This document shows positions 1-6,633 of a stretch of 64,000 nucleotides of DNA, one piece after another. Every line of letters begins with the position of its first letter. Position 1 is the stretch's first letter. Under the pieces are notes generated by a model. That model searched no databases and was not told where the DNA came from. It saw nothing but the letters and a program-made list of their open reading frames with translations. Made by a program: the position numbers and the translations under genes. This stretch comes from Asticcacaulis excentricus (lineage in GTDB: Bacteria; Pseudomonadota; Alphaproteobacteria; Caulobacterales; Caulobacteraceae). Location: assembly GCF_003966695.1 (NCBI RefSeq), contig NZ_AP018828.1, forward strand, positions 62,001 to 126,000. Direction: 5' to 3'.

Positions 1-548
1 CGCGGCGTCAGGGCCGATACCGCCGCCCGCTCGTCCGGCGTCAGGACATGAAACCGCGCGGTTCCGGTATCCGTATCGCGCCACGCCGCCAGACCGGCCT
101 TTGCCGAGGCCTCGCTCTCCCAGACGACGTAGTGGCCGTCTTCGCGGATCAGGTCGGGCGCTCCCAGCGACTGCACCAGCCGCCGCCAGGCGGGCATGGC
201 CTCGCGCATCAGGCCAGACAAGGCCGTCTTGCCGTGCGCAAAGCGCGCCGGTTCGGCGGCGGCCATCAGTCGCAACCCGAAGGGCAGCCACGCCGAAATC
301 CCTGACGGCGGAAAGGATAAGGCCCCGCCGCGCGCAAACCAGCGCCGCCACGCGCTGCGAATCAGGTCCCATGAGGCCAGCGGCTCCACCTGTTCGATAG
401 CAATATGGCCCGCATTGCCGTATGATGCGCCTTTCCGGGGGGAGTCCGGGTCCAGCAAAATCACATCGCCGTGGCGTTTCTGGAGTTCCAGGGCGATGGA
501 CAGACCGACGATTCCGCCCCCGACAACGATAACCTTAGACAAATGCAC
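1..548 (-). CDS. FAD-dependent D-amino-acid oxidoreductase, probable D-hydroxyproline dehydrogenase (3' end outside window)
   Basis: The reverse strand is open from a GTG at 548 to the window edge, giving about 182 N-terminal residues. The protein starts VHLSKVIVVGGGIVGLS, a dinucleotide-binding fold with a GxGxxG FAD motif at about residues 9-16, followed by a conserved ASYGNAGH segment typical of DadA-like (DAO family) flavoenzymes. An AAGAAGGA ribosome-binding site sits just upstream of the GTG. It is divergent from a DapA-like gene and a hydroxyproline epimerase. In known hydroxyproline pathways the epimerase makes cis-4-hydroxy-D-proline and a flavoprotein oxidises it to a pyrroline carboxylate. 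That assignment comes from context; the N-terminus alone only shows the enzyme class. Confidence 0.8.
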   Translation of the reverse strand, partial: MHLSKVIVVGGGIVGLSIALELQKRHGDVILLDPDSPRKGASYGNAGHIAIEQVEPLASWDLIRSAWRRWFARGGALSFPPSGISAWLPFGLRLMAAAEPARFAHGKTALSGLMREAMPAWRRLVQSLGAPDLIREDGHYVVWESEASAKAGLAAWRDTDTGTARFHVLTPDERAAVSALTP

Positions 549-573
549 GTTCCTTCTTGCGCCGCATCATTGC

Positions 574-592
574 ATATTGTATACGGTATATA
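574..592. promoter_or_regulatory. Candidate GntR operator in the divergent hydroxyproline promoter
   Basis: GTATACGGTATA (579-590) lies in the 71-bp gap between the oxidoreductase and the DapA-like gene. Its reverse complement, TATACCGTATACAA, matches TATACCATATAAAT before the GntR gene (from 2883) at 11 of 14 positions. The pairing suggests one regulator controls both and itself; this is inference from motif sharing. Confidence 0.5.
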
Positions 593-619
593 TTCTTACG
601 CAAGCAGTTGGAGTAAACT

Positions 620-1534
620 ATGAAAGTCGATTGGCGCGGCGTATTCCCGGCGGTCACCACTCAATTCAAAGAAGACCTATCCATTGACGTGCCCGAAAGC
701 CAGCGCGTAATCGACGATCTGATCAAGGACGGCGTGACCGGCATCATCGCGCTCGGCACCTGCGGTGAGAACAATTCGCTGGAGCCTGACGAAAAGCGGA
801 TGCTGCTGTCCGCCATTGTCGAAGTCGTCAATGGTCGCGTGCCGGTCGTCGTCGGCACTTCCGAACTGACCACGCCGCGCGCCGTCGCTTTTGCGCGCGA
901 TGCCGAAACCATCGGTGCCAATGGCCTGATGCTGCTGCCGGCCATGGTCTATGTGCCGAAGACGAATGAGCTGGTTGAGCACTTCACGCAGGTGGCCAAT
1001 GCCACCGCCCTGCCGATCATGCTCTACAACAACCCGACCGCCTACCGCGTCAATATCGGCAATGATGCGCTCGAAGCGCTGCGTCCGGTGAAGAACATCG
1101 TGGCGATCAAGGAATCCGCCGCCGATACGCGCCGCTTCACCGACGTCTATAACGCCTTTGGCAGCCGCTATTCGATCTTCGCCGGTCTCGACGACGTGGC
1201 CTATGAAGGCCTGCTGCTGGGCGCGCAGGGCTGGGTGTCGGGCCTGACCTCGGCCTTCCCGCACGAATCCGTCATGCTGGTCAAGGCGCTGGAAGCGGGC
1301 GACACCAAGACCGCGCTCGAAATCTATCGCTGGTTCCTGCCGCTGCTGCACCTCGATGCCGAGCACGATCTGGTGCAGTCGATCAAGCTGGCCGAGCAGG
1401 TCATGGGCCGCGGCTCTGAGCGCGTACGTATGCCGCGTATGCCGCTGATCGGGGAGCGCCGCGCCCAGATCATCAAAATGGTCGAAGACGCCGCCGCCTC
1501 GCGCCCGTCGCTGAGCATCAACAAGGCGGCGTAA
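620..1534 (+). CDS. DapA-family lyase, probable 1-pyrroline-4-hydroxy-2-carboxylate deaminase
   Basis: This 304-aa protein is a full-length class I aldolase of the DHDPS/NAL family. The Schiff-base lysine is K164 in VAIKES, and the YNNPTAYR segment carries the conserved tyrosine Y136. GTCGENNSL at about 46-54 is the phosphate/carboxylate-binding loop. Neighbouring genes for hydroxyproline epimerase, a D-amino-acid oxidoreductase and a GntR regulator point to the bacterial 4-hydroxyproline pathway. There this family deaminates pyrroline-4-hydroxy-2-carboxylate to 2-oxoglutarate semialdehyde. True dihydrodipicolinate synthase is possible by fold but unlikely in this context. The semialdehyde dehydrogenase that completes the pathway is not in the window. 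Confidence 0.85.
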   Translation: MKVDWRGVFPAVTTQFKEDLSIDVPESQRVIDDLIKDGVTGIIALGTCGENNSLEPDEKRMLLSAIVEVVNGRVPVVVGTSELTTPRAVAFARDAETIGANGLMLLPAMVYVPKTNELVEHFTQVANATALPIMLYNNPTAYRVNIGNDALEALRPVKNIVAIKESAADTRRFTDVYNAFGSRYSIFAGLDDVAYEGLLLGAQGWVSGLTSAFPHESVMLVKALEAGDTKTALEIYRWFLPLLHLDAEHDLVQSIKLAEQVMGRGSERVRMPRMPLIGERRAQIIKMVEDAAASRPSLSINKAA

Positions 1535-1625
1535 GCTCCGTACCCCGCAAAGTGGGGAGATATAAAAATCCGCGCCAAAGCGAAGGGCCAACCAGAGCTA
1601 AGGCGCGTCCTTATTGATTTCCATG

Positions 1626-1658
1626 AAAAAGTATCCCGATTTATCGGGAGACTTTTTT
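1626..1658 (+). terminator. Terminator-like hairpin directly before the epimerase gene
   Basis: The arms AAAAAGT-ATCCCGAT (1626-1640) and ATCGGGAG-ACTTTTTT (1643-1658) form a long stem ending in a U run. The next base is the A of an in-frame ATG (1659). The epimerase's better start, with a GAGG site, is 12 bases further on. It may terminate the DapA-like transcript or act as an attenuator. Confidence 0.7.
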
Positions 1659-1670
1659 ATGAGGCCCCCT

Positions 1671-2690
1671 ATGCGTCACACCTTCTTCTGCATTGATGGT
1701 CACACCGCCGGTAATCCGGTGCGTCTGGTGGCGGGCGGTGCACCGCTGTTGCGCGGATCGAACATGTCCGAGCGTCGGCAGGACTTCCTGAACCGCTTCG
1801 ACTGGATCCGTACCGGCCTGTGCTATGAGCCGCGCGGTCACGATATGATGTCGGGCGGTTTCCTCTATCCGCCGACGCGCGAGGACACCGACGCCGGTAT
1901 CCTGTTTATCGAAACCTCCGGCTGCCTGCCCATGTGCGGCCACGGCACTATCGGCATGGTGACCTTCGCGCTGGAAAACGGCCTGATCACGCCGCGCACA
2001 CCGGGTAAGCTGAAGCTCGAAGTGCCCGCCGGGCTTATCGACATCGACTATAAAACCGACGGCCCCAAGGTGACGGCGGTTAAGATCACCAATGTCCCGG
2101 CCTATCTGGCCAGGACCGGCATTGAAATAGACGTGCCGGACTTCGGACCGGTAACGCTTGATGTCTCTTACGGCGGTAACTACTACGCCATTATCGAGCC
2201 CACCAAGGACGGCCCCTATACCGGCCTCGACGCTCTGGGGGCCGCGCGAATTATCGAGTTGAGCCGCACCATCCGCACCCTGGTGCGCGAAGTCTATGAG
2301 CCTGTGCATCCGCTCGACCCGACCATTCGCGGGGTCAGCCACGTCCTGTGGGCCGATGCGCCCAAAAACGCCGAAGGCGAAGCCAATCCTGCCCACGGCC
2401 GCAACGCCGTCTTTTATGGCGAACGCGCCATCGACCGCTCACCCTGCGGCACCGGCACCTCGGCGCGGCTGGCGCACCTGCACGCCACGGGCCGCCTGAC
2501 GGTAGGCGAACCCTTCATCCACCAAAGCTATATCTGTAGCCGCTTTACCGGTGTGGTGACGAAAGAGGTCGATCTCAACGGTCAGCCGGCCATCATCCCG
2601 TCCATCGAAGGCTCGGCGATGTCGACCGGGTTCAATACCATCTGGATCGATCGCGAAGATCAGTTCTGGGACGGTTTTCAGGTCGTATAA
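1671..2690 (+). CDS. 4-hydroxyproline 2-epimerase (proline racemase family)
   Basis: The 339-aa protein belongs to the proline racemase superfamily. Both catalytic cysteines are visible: C89 in LPMCGHGT and C259 in DRSPCGTGTSA. Two cysteines mark an epimerase/racemase; trans-3-hydroxyproline dehydratases carry Thr at the second place. It interconverts trans-4-hydroxy-L-proline and cis-4-hydroxy-D-proline in the cytoplasm, the first step of catabolism. I chose the ATG at 1671 because a GAGG precedes it by about 7 bases and family members start MRHTFFCIDGHT. An ATG at 1659 would add four residues. It follows the DapA-like gene after a terminator-like hairpin and precedes the GntR regulator. Confidence 0.9.
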   Translation: MRHTFFCIDGHTAGNPVRLVAGGAPLLRGSNMSERRQDFLNRFDWIRTGLCYEPRGHDMMSGGFLYPPTREDTDAGILFIETSGCLPMCGHGTIGMVTFALENGLITPRTPGKLKLEVPAGLIDIDYKTDGPKVTAVKITNVPAYLARTGIEIDVPDFGPVTLDVSYGGNYYAIIEPTKDGPYTGLDALGAARIIELSRTIRTLVREVYEPVHPLDPTIRGVSHVLWADAPKNAEGEANPAHGRNAVFYGERAIDRSPCGTGTSARLAHLHATGRLTVGEPFIHQSYICSRFTGVVTKEVDLNGQPAIIPSIEGSAMSTGFNTIWIDREDQFWDGFQVV

Positions 2691-2880
2691 CGCGGCTTCA
2701 GCGCCAAAAGAAACGCAGCGGGCGACGCACAGCCGTTGTCCGCTGCGAGCGTTTGTGACAAAGGGTGTGCGATTCAATGGCTGGAGGCGTCAGCCTCTTT
2801 GGCTGTCGTTATCAGATTTTCGCAGAATCAGGTTACAGTTATTGACTTGTTAGCGTTAGCACCACAGTGTTACAAAAAGC

Positions 2881-2896
2881 GTATACCATATAAATC
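2881..2896. promoter_or_regulatory. Candidate autoregulatory GntR operator
   Basis: GTATACCATATAAA lies about 20 bases upstream of the GntR start. It matches, in reverse orientation, the site in the divergent promoter near 579-590. The rest of the 2691-2912 gap shows nothing else that I can support. Confidence 0.45.
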
Positions 2897-2912
2897 CAAA
2901 CAAGAGTTTCGC

Positions 2913-3572
2913 ATGGCGCTGGTCGTCCAAACCCTCTCTGAACAGATCTTTACCCTCGTCCGGGATCGGATCATTTCCGGCTCCCTGCCCGTCGAGGTCG
3001 CCATCCGTCAGGACGCTCTGGCGGCGGAGCTGGGGGTCAGCAAGATTCCTCTGCGTGAGGCGCTGGTGCGGCTGGAGCAGGAAGGCCTCCTCACCTCTCA
3101 GGCCAATCGCGGCTTCTTTGTCCGCCCGATGACCGCCTCTGAGGCCGAAGAGGTCTATGCCCTGCGCCTGAAGATCGAGCCGGAAGCCGTGGCGCGCGCC
3201 GCCGCCTTGGCGACGCCCGCCGATCACAAGGCCGCGCGCGACGCGCTGGACGCGCTGGACCGCGCCGCCGCCGAGGACAACAAGAGCGAGGTGGGCAAGC
3301 TCAACCGTGCCTTCCACCTGTCGCTGGTGCGCCCGCTGGGCCGTCAGGTCACCCTGCAGATCATCGAGCGGCTGAACATCATCGCCGAACGCTACGTGTC
3401 CAAACATCTGGAACCCGCCGGCCGCGACGACCGCGCGCATCAGGAACACTCCACGCTTCTGGACCTGTGGATGCGCGGCAAGGGCGAAGAGGCGTCCGAG
3501 CTGATGCACGCGCACATCGCCGAAACGCTTTACGACCTGCGCAAGGAATTCGAGAACGACAAGCGCGCCTGA
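2913..3572 (+). CDS. GntR-family regulator, FadR/FCD type, probably of hydroxyproline catabolism
   Basis: This 219-aa protein has an N-terminal winged helix (about residues 8-72, with LAAELGVSKIPLREALVRLEQ as the recognition region) and a C-terminal all-helical FCD ligand-binding domain. The FCD domain carries spaced Asp/His residues (LNRAFH, HQEHSTLLD, HAHIAETL) consistent with a metal and carboxylate site. The ATG at 2913 is chosen because the DNA-binding domain starts right after it. The upstream extension of the frame has no domain. A shared operator-like motif before this gene and in the divergent promoter upstream suggests self-control and control of the hydroxyproline genes. The inducer, perhaps a hydroxyproline isomer, is inferred. 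Confidence 0.85.
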   Translation: MALVVQTLSEQIFTLVRDRIISGSLPVEVAIRQDALAAELGVSKIPLREALVRLEQEGLLTSQANRGFFVRPMTASEAEEVYALRLKIEPEAVARAAALATPADHKAARDALDALDRAAAEDNKSEVGKLNRAFHLSLVRPLGRQVTLQIIERLNIIAERYVSKHLEPAGRDDRAHQEHSTLLDLWMRGKGEEASELMHAHIAETLYDLRKEFENDKRA

Positions 3573-3695
3573 TACCCAGGGTCATTGAAAATGACTCTGG
3601 GTATGCCTTTCGAGACTGTCTCATGTCTCCAACACAGATGAGACAGTCTCGAGTTTTCAACGGCCGGAGGCGGTCAGCATCTTCGGCCGTTGGTA
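3572..3695 (+). repeat. Three-hairpin interspersed repeat, copy A
   Basis: About 124 bp made of three successive palindromes: ATACCCAG...CTGGGTAT; GACTGTCTCAT...ATGAGACAGTC; CAACGGCCG...CGGCCGTTG. Copies B (55491-55616, inverted) and C (61872-61996) have the same order. It begins on the last base of the GntR stop codon and may serve as its terminator. Confidence 0.9.
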
Positions 3696-3734
3696 TGAAA
3701 CACCAGCGCAGCAAAACCGTCACACTCGAACGGT

Positions 3735-3763
3735 AAAAAGCTCCCGTTTCCGGGAGCTTTTTT
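3735..3763 (+). terminator. Terminator hairpin abutting the next start codon
   Basis: AAAAAGCTCCCG (3735-3746), a TTTC loop, then CGGGAGCTTTTTT (3751-3763). A single C separates it from the ATG at 3765. The only ribosome-binding-like GGGAG of the next gene lies in the 3' arm, so folding would hide it. Confidence 0.8.
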
Positions 3764-3764
3764 C

Positions 3765-5135
3765 ATGCGTCTGTCCTGTCTTGCCTTCACTGCACTGGTG
3801 GCTCTCACCGGCCACGTCCACGCCGAAGAGGCGCGCACCTGGCTGGCCGGGGATCACCACGTGCACAGCCGCTTTTCCGGCAAGCGCACCGAAGACGGCA
3901 CCTATGTGCTGGGCAAGGACGGCATCTACACCCTGCCCGACAATGCTCGCCACGCCCGCCAGTACGGTCTGAGCTGGGTCGTGCTGATCGACCACGGCGG
4001 CGAAGGCCTGTCGAAACTGCGCTACGAACAGGCCTATCCGGAGTTTTTACGGGCGCGTCAGGCGGTGCCGGACCTGATCCAGTTCTTCGGCATGGAACTC
4101 GATACGCCGGGCGGCGACCATTCGAGCCTGATCATGGCCATCGACCCGCGCGAGGCCGAGACGCTGCGCCATCTCGAAAGCACCTATGCGGCCCATGAAA
4201 CGAAAGACCCGGCCCGCGACGACCCGACGCGCATGATCGCGGCGCTGAGCGAGATGCAGGGCCTGAACCCCCAACCACTCGTCATCGCCAATCACCCGTC
4301 GCGCGGCGCGAAATCACCGGACGGCTATGGCCGCCATACGCCGCAATCCCTGCGCAACTGGATAGACACTGCGCCCGACGTAGCCGTCGGCATGGAAGGC
4401 GCGCCGGGCCATCAGGGCGCCAGCCTCAAGAGCGGGGCGACACCCGACACCCTGCGCAAGCGCGGCTATTACGAGCAGTCGCCGACCTATGGCGGGTTTG
4501 ATGCCATGACGGCGCGCCTTGGCGGCGTGTGGGATGCGCTGCTGGGCGAAGGTCGCCACTTCGTGGTCACCGCCACCTCGGACTCGCATCGCAATGTCGC
4601 CGACGGCGGCGAAGACTTCTGGCCCGGTCAGTACGCCAAGACCTGGGTCAAGGCGCGCAAGGACCCGGCGGACATTCTCGACGGCCTGCGCAAGGGCCGC
4701 GTCTTTGTGGCCACCGGCGATCTGGTCAGCGAACTGGATATGGACGTCGCGGGTGCCCATCTGGGCGACACGGCCACGGTCAAAAAGGGTGAGACGGTGC
4801 AGGTGTCGGTGCGTCTGCGCGACCCCGCCGGGCCGAACGCCCACGGCGACCGCCCGGAATTGAAGCGCGTGGACCTGATCATGGGCGAGGTGATGCGACA
4901 GGTGGCCGAGCGCAACCCCACAACCCGCGTGGCGAAGACCTTTACCCCTGCCGACTGGACGCGCGACGGGGAGATCATCACCTTCAACTGGTCATTTACC
5001 GCCACCACAGACGCCTATCTGCGCCTGCGCGGCACGGCGACCGATGAGGCCGAGCCCCTGCCCGACCCGCTGGGCGAAGACCCCTGGCCGGACCTGTGGG
5101 TCTATGGCAGCCCGGTCTATATCCAGGTGCGGTAA
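3765..5135 (+). CDS. Secreted PHP-domain metallo-phosphoesterase, CehA/McbA-like
   Basis: The 456-aa protein starts with a signal peptide (MRLSCLAFTALVALTGHVHA, cleavage before EEA), so it is probably periplasmic. The PHP metal site is visible in order: GDHHVHSRF (about 28-36), LIDHGGEG, MELDTPGGDHSS, ANHPSR and TSDSHR. The family hydrolyses phosphoesters or other ester-like bonds with a multinuclear metal centre; CehA/McbA members act on carbamate or similar esters. No substrate can be assigned. The signal peptide begins exactly at the ATG after a terminator hairpin, so this start is probably right despite the odd leader. It is followed closely by a DCC-family gene. Confidence 0.75.
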   Translation: MRLSCLAFTALVALTGHVHAEEARTWLAGDHHVHSRFSGKRTEDGTYVLGKDGIYTLPDNARHARQYGLSWVVLIDHGGEGLSKLRYEQAYPEFLRARQAVPDLIQFFGMELDTPGGDHSSLIMAIDPREAETLRHLESTYAAHETKDPARDDPTRMIAALSEMQGLNPQPLVIANHPSRGAKSPDGYGRHTPQSLRNWIDTAPDVAVGMEGAPGHQGASLKSGATPDTLRKRGYYEQSPTYGGFDAMTARLGGVWDALLGEGRHFVVTATSDSHRNVADGGEDFWPGQYAKTWVKARKDPADILDGLRKGRVFVATGDLVSELDMDVAGAHLGDTATVKKGETVQVSVRLRDPAGPNAHGDRPELKRVDLIMGEVMRQVAERNPTTRVAKTFTPADWTRDGEIITFNWSFTATTDAYLRLRGTATDEAEPLPDPLGEDPWPDLWVYGSPVYIQVR

Positions 5136-5171
5136 ACCCGTCTAAACAGCCGTCTCGTGCGTAAAAGGCGC

Positions 5172-5618
5172 ATGACACAGACATCCGACGAATCCGACAC
5201 ACCCGCTCCTGAAATCGCCGCCTGCGGCACGGTCTGCCGTGAGGGCCTGACCGTCTATTTCGACGGGTCCTGCGCTCTTTGTTCCACCGAAATCCGCTAC
5301 TATTCGGCGCGCGCGGGCGAGGCCCTGCGCTTTGTCGATGTGGCCGACCACGCGGTGACGCCTGAGCCCGATCTGCCGCGCGAGGCGGCGCTGAAACGCC
5401 TCCACGTGCGTCAGCCCGATGGCACGCTGCTGTCCGGGGCACAGGCCTTCATCGCCATCTGGTCGCAGGTGCCCGGCTGGCGTTGGCTGGCGCGTCTGGC
5501 CTCCCTGCCCGGTGTGGCGTGGTGTCTTGAGCGCGCCTATCGCGCCTTCCTACCCGTGCGTCCCGCCCTGTCGCGCCTCGCCCGCGCTTTGGGGGCCAAA
5601 CCCATGCGTCAGCCGTAG
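5172..5618 (+). CDS. DCC-family thiol-disulfide oxidoreductase-like protein (DUF393)
   Basis: The 148-aa protein carries the family signature VYFDGSCALC: an Asp followed by C34-x2-C37 at the N-terminus of a thioredoxin-like segment. A conserved FVDVADH stretch and a C-terminal LLSGAQAFIAIW region follow. No signal peptide is visible, so it is probably cytoplasmic. The ATG at 5172 is chosen over the upstream extension because the extra residues are basic and unconserved. It starts 36 bases after the PHP gene and may be cotranscribed. The partner thiol or substrate of this family is not established. Confidence 0.75.
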   Translation: MTQTSDESDTPAPEIAACGTVCREGLTVYFDGSCALCSTEIRYYSARAGEALRFVDVADHAVTPEPDLPREAALKRLHVRQPDGTLLSGAQAFIAIWSQVPGWRWLARLASLPGVAWCLERAYRAFLPVRPALSRLARALGAKPMRQP

Positions 5619-5726
5619 CGCTGTCTAATCTAAACGTCGCCACCCGCCGTATAGATAGCCAGAAGCGCTTCTGAGTTCGAGTTTATCGCCACGTTCGGCA
5701 TCCCCCAACAGACGGAGACTAAACCC

Positions 5727-6275
5727 ATGATTAAGCGCAATCTTTTGCATAAACTGACCATCGCCCTGCTGGCCACCAGCCTGACCCTGCCGGCCGCTGC
5801 TGTGGCTGGAGATTATGCCAAGAAACCCACCACCACCATCGTTGAAACCGCCGCCGGTAACCCGAACTTCAGCACGTTGGTCGCTGCCGTGAAAGCCGCC
5901 GATCTGATCGGCACCCTGTCCGGTCCCGGTCCTTTCACCGTGTTTGCCCCGACCAATGCCGCCTTCGACGCCCTGCCGCACGGCACGGTGCCGACGCTGC
6001 TGAAGCCGGAAAACAAGGCCAAGCTGACCAAGGTCCTGACCTATCACGTCGTCGCCGGTAAGGTGAAGGCCGCCGACCTGATCGCCGCCATCAATGCCCA
6101 TAATGGCAAGTACACCATCACCACCGTCAGCGGCGATACGCTGGTCGCCTCGCTGTCGGGCGGCAAGGTGCTGCTGACCGATGAATCGGGCGGCGTCGCC
6201 ACCGTCACCACCACCGACCTGTATCAGAAGAACGGCGTCATCCACGTCATCGACAAGGTCGTTCTGCCGAAATAA
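5727..6275 (+). CDS. Secreted fasciclin (FAS1) domain protein
   Basis: A 182-aa protein with a signal peptide (about residues 1-27, ending AAAVAG) and one FAS1 domain. The FAS1 hallmarks are both present: GPFTVFAPTNAAFDALP (H1 box) near 70-86 and the terminal NGVIHVIDKVVLP (H2 box). Between them LTYHVVAGKV is the family's YH motif. Such single-domain proteins are periplasmic or extracellular and are linked to adhesion or matrix binding. The gene has its own terminator (6288-6319). Confidence 0.9.
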   Translation: MIKRNLLHKLTIALLATSLTLPAAAVAGDYAKKPTTTIVETAAGNPNFSTLVAAVKAADLIGTLSGPGPFTVFAPTNAAFDALPHGTVPTLLKPENKAKLTKVLTYHVVAGKVKAADLIAAINAHNGKYTITTVSGDTLVASLSGGKVLLTDESGGVATVTTTDLYQKNGVIHVIDKVVLPK

Positions 6276-6287
6276 AGGTTTGTGTGC

Positions 6288-6319
6288 AAAGAGGCCCGGC
6301 CCCCTTCCGGGCCTCTTTT
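6288..6319 (+). terminator. Intrinsic terminator after the fasciclin gene
   Basis: AAAGAGGCCCGG pairs with CCGGGCCTCTTTT. The HIG1 gene starts 26 bases downstream. Confidence 0.85.
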
Positions 6320-6344
6320 ACCGCCCGCCCAGAAAGGTCACGCT

Positions 6345-6545
6345 ATGGATATCATCGTCAATATCGCTATCGGCCTGTCGCTGCTGGTCGTTCTGGCGAC
6401 CTTTATCATGGGCATGTTCGCCTTTGCCCAGAACGGCAAGGAAGCGGGCGCCAAGCTCAACAAGGCGATGGAATGGCGCGTGCGTACCCAGATCGTCGCC
6501 ATCGGCATCCTGATCCTCAGCATGGCGATCAAGGCCGGGTCGTAG
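6345..6545 (+). CDS. Small HIG1-type twin transmembrane protein
   Basis: This 66-aa protein has two hydrophobic helices (about 3-26 and 47-63) joined by a charged loop with NGKEAGAKLNKAMEWRVRTQ. The loop and the R-x-R-x-Q pattern resemble the HIG1 domain, which in mitochondria and Alphaproteobacteria associates with cytochrome oxidase or respiratory supercomplexes. It is expected in the inner membrane. An AGAAAGG ribosome-binding site lies upstream. The function here is inferred from the family. Confidence 0.7.
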   Translation: MDIIVNIAIGLSLLVVLATFIMGMFAFAQNGKEAGAKLNKAMEWRVRTQIVAIGILILSMAIKAGS

Positions 6546-6633
6546 GTTTTAACGGAAGAGGTACTGGTATCTTCTCGGTTCGTTAACATGACAATGTTAT
6601 CAATGGGCAAAGTAAATTACTTTCCGATTGCCT

